This document shows positions 1 through 8,070 of a stretch of 64,000 nucleotides of DNA, piece after piece; position 1 is the first letter of the stretch; every line of letters begins with the position of its first letter. The position numbers and the translations under genes were made by a program. This DNA is from Micromonospora rifamycinica (GTDB taxonomy: Bacteria > Actinomycetota > Actinomycetes > Mycobacteriales > Micromonosporaceae). The stretch covers positions 1,426,001 through 1,490,000 of the forward strand of contig NZ_LT607752.1 of the NCBI RefSeq assembly GCF_900090265.1, given 5' to 3'. The notes beneath the pieces are model-generated. The model saw only the letters and a program-made list of their open reading frames with translations. It was not told the DNA's origin and did no database searches.

Positions 1-307
1 ACTCGGGCCAGTAGCGGGTGACCGGCGCGTCCAGGTCGAGTCGGCCCTGCTGCACCAGCAGGTAGGCGCAGACCGCCAGGATCCCCTTGGTGCAGGAGAA
101 GACGACGACCGGCGTGTGCGCCGTCCACGGCCGGCCGGTGCGGGGGTCGGCCGTCCCGCCGTACAGGTCGACGACCCGGTGGCCGCCGACGTAGACGGTG
201 ACCGCCGCGCCGATCTCCCCCCGGGCGGTGAAGTTCTCGCGGAAGACGTCGGCCAGCCGCCCGTAGCGTTCGTCGGCGTGGCCGTGGATCTGCGGCTGCG
301 TGGCCAC
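1..307 (-). CDS. Serine hydrolase, beta-lactamase/EstB family (3' part cut by window edge)
   Basis: Only the first ~102 residues are present; the gene runs off the left edge. The start is GTG at 307, two bases after the stop of the upstream permease, with AAGGGA about 8 nt before it. The reading frame contains an S-C-T-K motif near residue 73, which matches the SxxK nucleophile motif of class C beta-lactamase-like esterases/DD-peptidases, preceded by a typical GGxxVVDLYGG strand. No signal peptide is visible, so the enzyme is probably cytoplasmic. As the last visible member of the sugar ABC operon it may be an esterase or transacylase acting on the imported compound, but this is inference; the substrate cannot be read from the fragment. 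Confidence 0.75.
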   Translation of the reverse strand, partial: MATQPQIHGHADERYGRLADVFRENFTARGEIGAAVTVYVGGHRVVDLYGGTADPRTGRPWTAHTPVVVFSCTKGILAVCAYLLVQQGRLDLDAPVTRYWPE

Positions 308-309
308 TG

Positions 310-1134
310 CTATCCCTTCAGTGAGCCCTGGATCAGGGCCTTGATGAACTGACGCTGGAAGATCAGGAAGACGATCAGGGTCGGGGTGAGGATCAGCAGC
401 GATCCGGCGCACAGCAGCACCAGGTCGGTGCCCCACTGGCCCTGGAACGCCCCGAGCGCGCCGGCCATCGTCCGCTTGGCCGGGTCGTCGACCAGCACGA
501 TGGCCAGCAGGAACTGGTTCCACGTCCAGAGGAACATCAGGATGGTCAGCGACGCGATGGCCGGCCGGGCGAGCGGCACCTGGACCCGCCAGAAGAGCTG
601 CCAGGTGGTGCTGCCGTCCACCCGGGCCGCCTCGGACAGCTCCACCGGCACGTTGCTGAAGTGCGCCCGCATCCAGAACACCGCGAACGGCATGTAGAGC
701 CCGATCAACGGCAGGATGATCGCCCACCGGGTGTTGAGCAGGCCGAGGTCCTGCATCTGGTAGTAGAGCGGGGTCACCACCGCCTCGAACGGCAGGGTCA
801 GCCCGAGCAGCAGCAGGCCGAACACGATCCGGCCACCGGGCACCCGCAGCTGGCCCAGCCCGAACCCGGCCATGGTGGCGATCAGCACCGACACGGGCAC
901 CACACCGGCCACGATGAGCAGGCTGGAACGCAGCAGCGCGCCCATGTTCGACACCGTGAAGGCGTCGGCGAAGTTGCCCCACTGCGGGTCCGACGGCCAG
1001 GTCAGGCCGCTGGGCACGGTGCCGCGCGGTTGCAGCGCCGCGGAGAGCATGCTGACGAACGGCAGCAGGGTGACCAGGATCAGGACGATCAGGAAGACCC
1101 GGCCGGTCAGGTTCTCGCGCCGGCTCAGGTTCAT
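310..1134 (-). CDS. Carbohydrate ABC transporter permease, MalG/CUT1 type
   Basis: A 274-aa polytopic membrane protein with about six hydrophobic segments. It has the EAA signature that docks the ATPase (EAARVDGSTTWQLFWRVQVP, about residues 170-190), as in MalG-type inner subunits of CUT1 importers. Its ATG overlaps the stop of the partner permease gene by 4 bp (ATGA, 1131-1134), so the two are translationally coupled. No ATPase gene is in the operon. Actinomycetes commonly energise several CUT1 systems with a single MsiK ATPase encoded elsewhere, and that is the likely arrangement here. The imported sugar is not known; the shared operator with a GH32-like hydrolase suggests a small oligosaccharide released or used by that enzyme. 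Confidence 0.93.
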   Translation of the reverse strand: MNLSRRENLTGRVFLIVLILVTLLPFVSMLSAALQPRGTVPSGLTWPSDPQWGNFADAFTVSNMGALLRSSLLIVAGVVPVSVLIATMAGFGLGQLRVPGGRIVFGLLLLGLTLPFEAVVTPLYYQMQDLGLLNTRWAIILPLIGLYMPFAVFWMRAHFSNVPVELSEAARVDGSTTWQLFWRVQVPLARPAIASLTILMFLWTWNQFLLAIVLVDDPAKRTMAGALGAFQGQWGTDLVLLCAGSLLILTPTLIVFLIFQRQFIKALIQGSLKG

Positions 1135-2102
1135 GGCTTGTCCCCCCGGGTCAGTCGCTGGATCGGCAGCACGCAGACCAGCACCAGCAGCATCAGCACC
1201 ACGGCCAGGGCCGAGGCGAGCCCGACCTGCCGCTGCGAGAAGGCCAGCCGGTAGATCTCCAGGCCCGGCACGGTGGTCTGCAGGCCGGGGCCGCCGCTGG
1301 TCGAGATGTAGACGATGTCGAAGCTGGCCAGGGCGGCGATGATGGTCACCGTCAGGCAGACCCCGATCTCCTGGCGCAGGCTGGGCAGGGTGACGGCGAA
1401 GAACTCCCGGACCGGGCCGGCGCCGTCCAGGCGGGCCGCCTCGTACAGCGCGGGGTCGATCTTGCTCATCCCGGTGACCAGCAGGATCGTGCAGAGGCCG
1501 AGCAGGACCCAGGCGCCGATGACGCCGACGGCGGGCAGCGCGGTGTCGAAGTCACCGAGCCAGGCACGGGCCACCCCGCCCAGGCCGACCGCGCGGAGCG
1601 CCTGGTTGACCAGGCCGTTCGACGACAGCAGCCAGCTCCACGCGATGCCCGCCGCCACCAGGGGGATGACCTGGGGCAGGAACAGCACCGTCCGGACCAC
1701 GGTGCCGAACGCGCCGGTGGTGATCCGGCGGACCAGACTGGCCACCAGCAGGCCGAGCGCGACCGGGACGAAGCTGAAGAAGACGATCAGGACCAGCGCG
1801 TTGCCGATGATCTTCAGCAGGTCGCCGTCGGTGAACACCGTGCGGTAGTTGTCCAGCCCCGCCCAGCGGGCCACCCCGATGCCGTTCCAGTTGTAGAACG
1901 AGTACTGGATGGTCAGCACCAGCGGACGCAGCACGAACGCGGCGTACATCAGCACGGCGGGCAGGACGAAGAGCCAGCCCGTCCCGCCCGCGCGGGCCCA
2001 CCAGGGTCGGTGGGCCCGCGCGGAGGACCGGCGGGGGGTACGGCCCGGCGACGTGCCGGTGCCGTCCCGCCCGGTCGGTGCGCTGCCGAGGGCAGACGTC
2101 AT
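1131..2102 (-). CDS. Carbohydrate ABC transporter permease, MalF/CUT1 type
   Basis: A 323-aa permease with a basic, proline/arginine-rich N-terminus of about 35 residues, then six or so membrane spans. Its EAA loop (EAARLDGAGPVREFFAVTLP, about residues 220-240) is diagnostic for CUT1 MalF-like subunits. The ATG at 2102 overlaps the TGA of the solute-binding protein gene by 4 bp, and its own stop overlaps the next permease start by 4 bp. It forms the heterodimeric channel with the 310-1134 product and receives substrate from the lipoprotein upstream. Confidence 0.93.
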   Translation of the reverse strand: MTSALGSAPTGRDGTGTSPGRTPRRSSARAHRPWWARAGGTGWLFVLPAVLMYAAFVLRPLVLTIQYSFYNWNGIGVARWAGLDNYRTVFTDGDLLKIIGNALVLIVFFSFVPVALGLLVASLVRRITTGAFGTVVRTVLFLPQVIPLVAAGIAWSWLLSSNGLVNQALRAVGLGGVARAWLGDFDTALPAVGVIGAWVLLGLCTILLVTGMSKIDPALYEAARLDGAGPVREFFAVTLPSLRQEIGVCLTVTIIAALASFDIVYISTSGGPGLQTTVPGLEIYRLAFSQRQVGLASALAVVLMLLVLVCVLPIQRLTRGDKP

Positions 2103-3457
2103 CGGGACAGTTCCTTCGCGTACTCGGCCTGGACCGCCTTCACGTACCCCTCGGGCGTCTGCTGACCGGCGATCAGCTTCTGCATCTCCGGCGTGATCGC
2201 GGCGGCGAAGATGCCACCGGTGGCGTTCGCGGTGAAGTCCACCGCACCGTTCTCCGCACCGAGCTGCTGCGACGCCTTGAGCGTCTCGGCCAGCACGGTG
2301 TCGGGCGCGGCGGCCGGCACGGCCAGGTCACTCGGGCCACCCGGGCTGGAGCCACCGATCTTGACGGCGATCTCCCGGGCGGCGGCGTTGGTGTGCACCC
2401 AGTTCAGGAAGAACGCGGCGGCGTCGGGGTTCTTGGCCTTGGCGCTGATGCCGAAGGTGTTGGGGGCCGACATCGCCACGTGCTTGCCACCGGCCGACTC
2501 GCTCGGGAACAGGAAGAAGCCCACGTTGCCGGGCATCGACTTGTCGAGGTTGGCCGACTCCCAGTCTCCGTTGAACATGAACAGGCCGTTGTTCTTCTGG
2601 AACTCGCCCACCATGCTGGCGTAGTCCAGGGCGTTGGCGTCCTTCGGGAAGTAGCCGGCCTGGGCCCACTTCTGGATGGTCTGGGTGGCCTTCAGCGCGG
2701 CCGGGGTGTCGAACGTCGCGCCCGGCTTCTGGAAGATCCAGTCCGCCACCTGGGCCGGGTCGCCGAACTGGTTCTGCAGCGCCTGGTGCGGGAAGTTGAT
2801 CCCCGCGGTGTTCTTGTTGAACTGCATGATCGGCTGGACCCCGGCGGTCTTGGCCTTGGCCAGCAGCTCCTCGAACTCGGCGATGGTGGCCGGCGGCTGG
2901 GTCATCCCGACCTGCTCGGCCAGCTTCTTGTTGTAGAACACCCCGGTGACGCTGTAGCCGAGGCCCATCCCCCACAGCGAGCCGGTGCCCCGGGTGGTGC
3001 CGCCGTCGCCGACCCGCAGCTGCACGAGCTGGGAGGCGGGGAACTTGTCCCAGCCGTACGCGGTGAAGTAGGGGTCGAGGTTCTTGAGCAGGTCGTCCTT
3101 GACCAGGTCGACCATGGTGGGGAGCCGGATGATGTCGGGCGCGTTGTCCGAGGCCATCACCCGGGGCGCGTTCTCCACGATGACCGTGAACTGGTCCTCG
3201 CGGATGTTGAACGTGACGTTCGGGTGCTGCTTGGTGAACTCGTCGGCCAGCGCCTTGGCCAGCGGGAAGCCGGTCTCGGCGTACATCTCCAGGGTGATCG
3301 GGTCGGTGCCGAGTTCGGTGCTGACGGCGGCGTCCGAGCCGGTCGACGTCGACTTCTCCGCTCCGGGTGCGCTGCACGCCGTCACGGCCAGCCCCAGCGC
3401 CAGGACCGGGGCCAGCAGCGCCGCCCGGCGGGGGAACTTTGTCAATGATGTAGCCAA
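2099..3457 (-). CDS. Sugar-binding lipoprotein of ABC importer (CUT1, family 1 SBP)
   Basis: A 452-aa extracellular solute-binding protein. I place the start at TTG 3457, because AAGGAG lies 7 nt upstream and the resulting N-terminus (MATSLTKFPRRAALLAP...) is a clean lipoprotein signal with lipobox LAVTAC, the lipidated cysteine being residue 28. A longer frame to 3496 lacks an SD. The mature part has the usual SBP family 1 features, including an ITLEMYAETGFP-type first strand and a FMFNGDWESANL segment in the ligand cleft. It is first in a four-gene operon (SBP, two permeases, serine hydrolase) with 4-bp overlaps. An operator shared with the neighbouring GH32-like gene lies around the predicted transcription start, so induction by a sugar via the LacI protein at 3998 is expected. 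Confidence 0.93.
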   Translation of the reverse strand: MATSLTKFPRRAALLAPVLALGLAVTACSAPGAEKSTSTGSDAAVSTELGTDPITLEMYAETGFPLAKALADEFTKQHPNVTFNIREDQFTVIVENAPRVMASDNAPDIIRLPTMVDLVKDDLLKNLDPYFTAYGWDKFPASQLVQLRVGDGGTTRGTGSLWGMGLGYSVTGVFYNKKLAEQVGMTQPPATIAEFEELLAKAKTAGVQPIMQFNKNTAGINFPHQALQNQFGDPAQVADWIFQKPGATFDTPAALKATQTIQKWAQAGYFPKDANALDYASMVGEFQKNNGLFMFNGDWESANLDKSMPGNVGFFLFPSESAGGKHVAMSAPNTFGISAKAKNPDAAAFFLNWVHTNAAAREIAVKIGGSSPGGPSDLAVPAAAPDTVLAETLKASQQLGAENGAVDFTANATGGIFAAAITPEMQKLIAGQQTPEGYVKAVQAEYAKELSR

Positions 3458-3643
3458 TTGAGGACTCCTTGACTCTTCCGAGTGTCCCGCGACCACCGGC
3501 CGCGCCGGTCACCGAACTCGTCACGGCGGGTTGACCAGCCACAACGGTACGTCGCGACCGGCGTGTCGCCGCGGCGCGCGATGTCACCACCGCTGACCGT
3601 GCCGGAACGACCGAGGGTGTCGACCGGCCTGCCAAAAGTAGCC

Positions 3644-3659
3644 GCTAAACTGATTTAGC
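3644..3659. promoter_or_regulatory. LacI-type operator, site 1 (CTAAA-N4-TTTAG)
   Basis: GCTAAACTGATTTAGC is an inverted repeat with GCTAAA/TTTAGC arms around four central bases. The same 5-4-5 element recurs at 5076-5089 before the GH32-like gene, with the LacI gene between the two. It overlaps the predicted +1 of the ABC operon promoter, a standard position for repression. Confidence 0.7.
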
Positions 3660-3661
3660 AG

Positions 3662-3690
3662 AGCATGCGCGCGGCGGGTTGGGCTGTCAA
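3662..3690 (-). promoter_or_regulatory. Predicted promoter of the sugar ABC operon
   Basis: On the minus strand a perfect TTGACA (-35) lies at 3690-3685, followed after 17 bp by CATGCT (weak -10) at 3667-3662. Transcription would start near 3654, inside the operator, leaving a leader of about 200 nt before the TTG start at 3457. The -10 is poor, so the exact start is uncertain. Confidence 0.45.
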
Positions 3691-3756
3691 GGACCAAATG
3701 GCAACGGTCCGGAAACACCTGGTTCACGCCGGGGAGGTCCGCTCCGGCCCGCCCGA

Positions 3757-3826
3757 CCGGCACCCCGCGGGTGACCACCGACACGCTCCGGCACCCCGCC
3801 GGGGTGACCACCGGCACCCCGCCGGG
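3757..3826. repeat. Short direct repeats in the ABC/LacI intergenic region
   Basis: Three imperfect copies of a CCGGCACCCCGC-type unit lie at 3757-3780, 3788-3813 and 3811-3826. The first two continue into GGGTGACCACCG. Copy 2 contains a CACCCC-GCC-GGGGTG inverted repeat. The rest of the 540-bp gap (3458-3997) holds the ABC promoter and operator and the LacI ribosome-binding site; no gene is evident. Confidence 0.4.
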
Positions 3827-3997
3827 CGGTCGGCCGGTGCCGGCCGGACTTCCGGCCCGGTGCCGACGGACGTCCGGGGCGCGGAACGGGCGCTCCCGGC
3901 AGCACGCCGGGCGACCGGCCGGCACCGGGCCGGGCGGGCCGACGCATCATGATGGGCGGAAGCGGCGCCGGTGACGGCGCCCCGATTCGGAGGACCG

Positions 3998-5023
3998 ATG
4001 GCCCGCAACAGAGCAACCCTGGCCGACGTCGCACGGCGTGCCGGGCTGTCCAAGACCGCCGCGTCGATGGTCCTCAACGGCCGGGAGGGCACCCGACTGT
4101 CCGCCGAGGCGCACCAGCGCGTCTTCGCCGCCGCCGAGGAGCTGGGCTACCGGCCCAACCTGGCGGCCCGCAGCCTGCGTACCCGCAAGACGGCCACCAT
4201 CGCGTTCGTCTCCGACATCGTCGCCACCACCCGGTTCGCCGGCGGCCTCATCCGGGGTGCGCTCGACGCGGCCCGGGAGCGGGACCACGTGCTGCTCATC
4301 ACCGAGACGCAGGGCGACGCCACCTTCGAGCAGTACGCCATCGAGGCCATGCTCGACCGGCAGGTCGACGGGGTGATCTACGCGGCGATGGCGACCCGCC
4401 GGTTGACCGTCCCCCCGGCCATCCTCGGCGGGCCGGTGGTGCTGCTCAACGCGACCAGCCCGGAGAACCTGCCCGCGGTGCTGCCCGACGACGAGCGGGC
4501 CGGTCGCACCGTCGCCACCGCCCTGCTCGACCACGGCCACCGGGACCGGATCGCGCTGATCGGTCGCAACCGGCTCAAGGAGGACGACGCCGAGGTCTCC
4601 CTCGCCGCGCCGGCCCGGCTGCGCGGCATCCACCGGGCGCTCGACGACGCCGGGGTCGAGCTGCTGACCGAGTGCTTCTGCGCCGAGTGGCTGCCCGAGC
4701 ACGGCTACGCCGCGATGCACACCCTGCTGGGCCGGGCGGTCCGGCCCACGGCGATCGTCTGCATGAACGACCGGCTGGCCTTCGGCGCCTACCAGGCGCT
4801 CGCCGAGGCCGGGCTGACCGTTCCGGACGACATCTCGGTGGTGTCGTTCGACGACGACCCGATCGCCGCCTGGCTGCGTCCCGGCCTGACCACCACCGCC
4901 CTGCCGCACGAGCAGATGGGGCGGCGGGCGGTCGAGTTCCTCCTCGACGGCGGCGACGCCGAGCCTGCACCGGTCCCGATGCCGCTGCGGCGACGCAGGT
5001 CGGTGGCCGCTCCGGCCGCCTAG
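3998..5023 (+). CDS. LacI-family transcriptional repressor of the ABC/GH32-like regulon
   Basis: A 341-aa LacI/GalR regulator. The start is ATG 3998, preceded by TCGGAGGA; it gives the canonical N-terminus MARNRATLADVARRAGLSK with the helix-turn-helix at residues 5-25 and the hinge helix near 50. The periplasmic-binding-protein-like effector domain fills the rest and ends with the family's ISVVSFDDDPIAAWLRPGLTT block. It sits between the divergent ABC operon and the co-directional GH32-like gene, both of which carry CTAAA-N4-TTTAG operators. It is therefore the obvious local repressor of both, with a sugar taken up by the transporter as probable inducer. The operator assignment is inference from position and symmetry. 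Confidence 0.93.
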   Translation: MARNRATLADVARRAGLSKTAASMVLNGREGTRLSAEAHQRVFAAAEELGYRPNLAARSLRTRKTATIAFVSDIVATTRFAGGLIRGALDAARERDHVLLITETQGDATFEQYAIEAMLDRQVDGVIYAAMATRRLTVPPAILGGPVVLLNATSPENLPAVLPDDERAGRTVATALLDHGHRDRIALIGRNRLKEDDAEVSLAAPARLRGIHRALDDAGVELLTECFCAEWLPEHGYAAMHTLLGRAVRPTAIVCMNDRLAFGAYQALAEAGLTVPDDISVVSFDDDPIAAWLRPGLTTTALPHEQMGRRAVEFLLDGGDAEPAPVPMPLRRRRSVAAPAA

Positions 5024-5075
5024 CCCCGCTCCACCCGGGCCGTCGGACCGGCGCGAAGGCCCCTCGACCTGGTAG

Positions 5076-5089
5076 CTAAAACGATTTAG
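5076..5089. promoter_or_regulatory. LacI-type operator, site 2 (CTAAA-N4-TTTAG)
   Basis: CTAAAACGATTTAG is the second copy of the element at 3645-3658. It ends 15 bp before the ATG of the GH32-like gene. A TCGACC/TAGTGC pair (5064-5069, 5087-5092; 17-bp spacer) or TAGCTT at 5093 could serve as promoter, so the operator overlaps the promoter core. There is almost no room for an SD, suggesting a leaderless or very short-leader transcript. Confidence 0.65.
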
Positions 5090-5104
5090 TGCTAGCTTCC
5101 CGCC

Positions 5105-6058
5105 ATGCTACGTCTACCCGACCACTGGGTGTGGGACAGCTGGTACGCCCGGGACGACAACGACCGGTGGCACGCGTTCTTCCTGCGCGCCTCCCGCGCC
5201 CTGCACGACCCGCACCGCCGGCACCGCCGCGCCACCATCGGCCACGCCGTCTCGACCGACCTACGCACGTGGCAGTTGGTCGCCGACGCGCTCGTCCCCG
5301 CCGACGCGCCGAGCTGGGACGACCTCGCGACCTGGACGGGCTGCACGGTGCGCGGCCCGGACGGACGGTGGTACCTGTTCTACACCGGCGTCGGCCGGGC
5401 CGAGGACGGGCTGGTCCAGCGGATCGGCCTGGCCGTCTCCGACGACCTGACCACCTGGCACCGGCACGGCACCGGCCCGCTGGTCGAAGCCGACCCCACC
5501 TGGTACGAACTGCTCGACCGGACGCTCTGGTACGAGCAGGCCTGGCGCGACCCGTGGGTCTTCCCCGACCCCGGGGGCGACGGCTGGCACATGCTGATCA
5601 CCGCCCGGGCCAACACCGGGCTTGCCGGATCCCGTGGTGTCGTCGGCCACGCCACCTCACCCGACCTGGTGAACTGGACCGTCCGACCACCATTGTCCAC
5701 CCCGTCCGACTTCGGGCACCTGGAGGTGCCCCAGGTCGCCGTCGTCGACGGCCAGCCCCTGCTGCTGTTCTCCACCGACGCCGCCGGCACCCGGCGCGAC
5801 GGCCACCGGATCTGGGTGGCGCCGGGTCACGACGTGCGCGGCCCGTGGGACATCGGCTCGGCCCGCCCGTTCCCGCACCCGCACCTGTACGCGCCCCGGC
5901 TGGTCGCCGGCCCGGCCGGGGACTGGTCCCTCATCGGTTTCCTCGACCAGGTGGACGGGGAGTTCGTCGGTGCGCTGAGCGACCCGGTCCCGGTCCGCTA
6001 CCACCCGTCGACCGGCCTGACCGCGGCCACCGCACCGGCCGCCACCGCGACCGGCTGA
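5105..6058 (+). CDS. GH32-like (five-bladed beta-propeller) glycoside hydrolase
   Basis: A 317-aa protein without signal peptide, so probably cytoplasmic. The N-terminal VWDSWYARDDN strand, the WRDPWVFPD motif (Asp149 of an RDP triad) and HLEVPQ (Glu207) fit the clan GH-J/GH43 propeller enzymes, where the first Asp (Asp11) is nucleophile, RDP stabilises the transition state and the Glu is the acid/base. It is short compared with invertases because it lacks the C-terminal beta-sandwich. The operator at 5076-5089 and adjacent LacI and ABC genes place it in one regulon: the transporter imports an oligosaccharide and this enzyme cleaves it inside. A fructoside is the simplest guess, but GH43-like specificity cannot be excluded. 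Confidence 0.8.
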   Translation: MLRLPDHWVWDSWYARDDNDRWHAFFLRASRALHDPHRRHRRATIGHAVSTDLRTWQLVADALVPADAPSWDDLATWTGCTVRGPDGRWYLFYTGVGRAEDGLVQRIGLAVSDDLTTWHRHGTGPLVEADPTWYELLDRTLWYEQAWRDPWVFPDPGGDGWHMLITARANTGLAGSRGVVGHATSPDLVNWTVRPPLSTPSDFGHLEVPQVAVVDGQPLLLFSTDAAGTRRDGHRIWVAPGHDVRGPWDIGSARPFPHPHLYAPRLVAGPAGDWSLIGFLDQVDGEFVGALSDPVPVRYHPSTGLTAATAPAATATG

Positions 6059-6067
6059 GAGGTCTCC

Positions 6068-6109
6068 CGCCGTCCTCCCGGCACCGGAGCCGGTGCCGGG
6101 AGGACGGCG
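6068..6109. terminator. Bidirectional terminator hairpin
   Basis: A perfect 20-bp inverted repeat (6068-6087 and 6090-6109) separated by only AG, between the convergent GH32-like and GH27 genes. There is no T-run, as is usual in high-GC actinobacteria. Confidence 0.8.
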
Positions 6110-6122
6110 CGACCCGGTCGGG

Positions 6123-7778
6123 CTAGACCCGGTTCCAGCGCTGGTTGGCCGCCGCGCTGCACGACCAGAGGAGCACCGTGGTGCCGTTGGCGGTGCCGTT
6201 GTTGTTCACGTCGAGGCAGAGGCCGTTCTGGACGTTGCTGATCGTGCCGTTGGCGTTGAACGTCCACTGCTGGTTGGTGCCGCCGTTGCAGTCCCAGATC
6301 TGGGCCTTGGTGCCGGCGGTGGCGTTGGTCGGCGCGTCCAGGCACTTGCCCAGCGACTGGAGGGTCTGGCCGTTGGCCGCCCAGCGCTGGTTGGCGGCCC
6401 CGTTGCAGTCCCAGATCACCGGCTGGGTGCCGTTGGCGGTGTTGCTCTGCGGGACGTCCAGGCAGCGACCGGAGGCGACGCTGGACAGCGCGCTCGCCGT
6501 GGACGGCGGCGGCGTCGTCGGCGGGGCCGTCCCTCCGCCGCTGACCCGGTACACGACCGTGCCGTGCGACGGCACACTGGCCGAGATGGTGCCGGTGCTG
6601 GTGGTGCTGGCGTTGGTCCAGGCGTCCACCAGGGTGAAGGAGGAGCCGGACTTGCCGATCGCCGCGGCGGTGGTCGAGATCGTCGTCGTCGAGCCGCCCT
6701 GGTTGAACAGCGCGACCGCGACGTCACCGTTGGCCAGCCGCTTGGCCAGCACCCGCCGGGTGCCGTCGAACGAGACCTGGCCGCCCTGCAGGGCCAGCGG
6801 GTCCTGGTTGATGGCGATCAGGTTCGCGTTCTTGAGGATGGTCTGGGTGGCGGAGTTCATCGACCGCACGTCGTTGCCGGCGATCAGCGGCGAGGCCATG
6901 ACCGCCCACATCGCGAAGTGGCTGCGCATCTCCGTGTCGGTCATGCCGCCGCGGCCCACCTCCATCATGTCGGGATCGGTGAACGCGCCGGGCTTCGCGT
7001 ACGGCGCCAGCGGCACGTTCACGTCGATGATGTTCTGGATGCCCATCGGGTAGCCGTTGGTCTGCCCGCTGTTCCAGGTGTTGGTGATGTCCTCGGTGGT
7101 GCGCCACATGTTCGCCACGTCGCCCCAGTTGCGCTGCGGGCCGGTCTTGGCGTGGATGCTGTTGGGGTTGATGCTGTAGACGATCGGCCGGCCGGTGGCC
7201 GCCAGGGCGTCGCGCATCTTGGCGAAGGTGCGGACCTGGTCGTCGATGGTTCCGTTCGGCGAGCACCAGTCGTACTTGAGGTAGTCGACGCCCCAGGCGG
7301 CGAACTGCCGGGCGTCCTGCGCCTCGTGACCCTGCGAGCCGGTCGCCCCGGGGTAGGAGTTGAAGTACTGGGCGCAGGTCTTGTCCACCGGCACCTGGTA
7401 GATGCCGAACTTCAGCCCCCGGGCGTGGATGTAGTCGCCGAGCGCCTTCATCCCGCTGGGGAACCGGGTCGGGTCACCCTGGAGGTTGCCGGCCGAGTCC
7501 CGGTTCGGGTTGAACCAGCAGTCGTCGACCACGACGTACTGGTAACCCAGGTCCCGCATCCCGCTACTGACGAGAGCGTCGGCCGTCTGCCGGATCAGGG
7601 TCTCGTTGATGTTGCAGCCGAAGGTGTTCCAGCTGTTCCATCCCATCGGCGGCGTCCGGGCCACCCCGTTGTCCAGCGCCTGCGCCACCGGGGCGTGCAC
7701 GCCCACCAGGACGCCGGCCAGGAGCAGACCGGCCGCTGCCGCCCGCCCCCAGTTCCGGGCTCGCACGAATCGCTTCAC
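6123..7778 (-). CDS. Secreted GH27 alpha-galactosidase with CBM13 (ricin-type) domain
   Basis: 551 aa from GTG 7778, chosen because GGAG precedes it by 6 nt and it yields a clean signal peptide (KRFVRARNWGR, a hydrophobic stretch, then APVAQA cleavage at about residue 34). Mature GH27 catalytic domain about 35-400: LDNGVARTPPMGWNSWNTF start, nucleophile Asp170 in YLKYDWC, acid/base Asp220 in NWGDVANMWRTTEDI, and a GGMTDTEMRSHFAMWAVMASPL block. A short Pro/Thr linker leads to a C-terminal CBM13 beta-trefoil with three QxW-type repeats (about 425-551). It should remove alpha-galactosyl side groups from galactomannan or related hemicellulose outside the cell. A clear promoter and a lac-like operator lie upstream. 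Confidence 0.93.
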   Translation of the reverse strand: MKRFVRARNWGRAAAAGLLLAGVLVGVHAPVAQALDNGVARTPPMGWNSWNTFGCNINETLIRQTADALVSSGMRDLGYQYVVVDDCWFNPNRDSAGNLQGDPTRFPSGMKALGDYIHARGLKFGIYQVPVDKTCAQYFNSYPGATGSQGHEAQDARQFAAWGVDYLKYDWCSPNGTIDDQVRTFAKMRDALAATGRPIVYSINPNSIHAKTGPQRNWGDVANMWRTTEDITNTWNSGQTNGYPMGIQNIIDVNVPLAPYAKPGAFTDPDMMEVGRGGMTDTEMRSHFAMWAVMASPLIAGNDVRSMNSATQTILKNANLIAINQDPLALQGGQVSFDGTRRVLAKRLANGDVAVALFNQGGSTTTISTTAAAIGKSGSSFTLVDAWTNASTTSTGTISASVPSHGTVVYRVSGGGTAPPTTPPPSTASALSSVASGRCLDVPQSNTANGTQPVIWDCNGAANQRWAANGQTLQSLGKCLDAPTNATAGTKAQIWDCNGGTNQQWTFNANGTISNVQNGLCLDVNNNGTANGTTVLLWSCSAAANQRWNRV

Positions 7779-7857
7779 GAAGTCTCCAATCAGTGCCGCC
7801 GGGGTCGGCGGGAGGCCGGCCGGGCAGGCGAGAGGGCCGTCCACTCACAACGCCGGG

Positions 7858-7871
7858 TGTGAGCGCTAACA
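7858..7871. promoter_or_regulatory. lac-like operator TGTGAGCGCTAACA
   Basis: A near-perfect palindrome centred on AGCGCT, located from about 10 to 24 bp downstream of the -10 of the GH27 promoter. A one-base variant (TGTGAGCGATAACA) occurs at 18033-18046. The half-site TGTGAGC equals that of E. coli LacI. The LacI protein encoded at 9939 carries H-Q-T-V-S-R in its recognition helix, like E. coli Y-Q-T-V-S-R, and is the best candidate to bind here. Confidence 0.65.
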
Positions 7872-7881
7872 ATGGTCCCTC

Positions 7882-7910
7882 ATGTTACGGAAGCATTTCG
7901 TGGTATTCAA
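7882..7910 (-). promoter_or_regulatory. Promoter of the GH27 alpha-galactosidase gene
   Basis: Minus-strand TTGAAT (7910-7905) and TAACAT (7887-7882) are separated by exactly 17 bp in a locally AT-richer stretch. The predicted start near 7875 puts the operator at 7858-7871 directly over the initially transcribed bases; the leader to the GTG start is about 100 nt. Confidence 0.65.
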
Positions 7911-8070
7911 CTGCTTCCATATATTTCGCCGTGCCGCCGACCGGGCCGACCCCTCCCGGCGCCGGTGACCCGTACCGGTCCGGTCGGCGCGGCCGGCGGC
8001 GGCCCGACCGACCGGACGTGGAGCCGTCCTGGAGCTGTCCCGACCCTCATCCATCGAATATCATGGCTCC

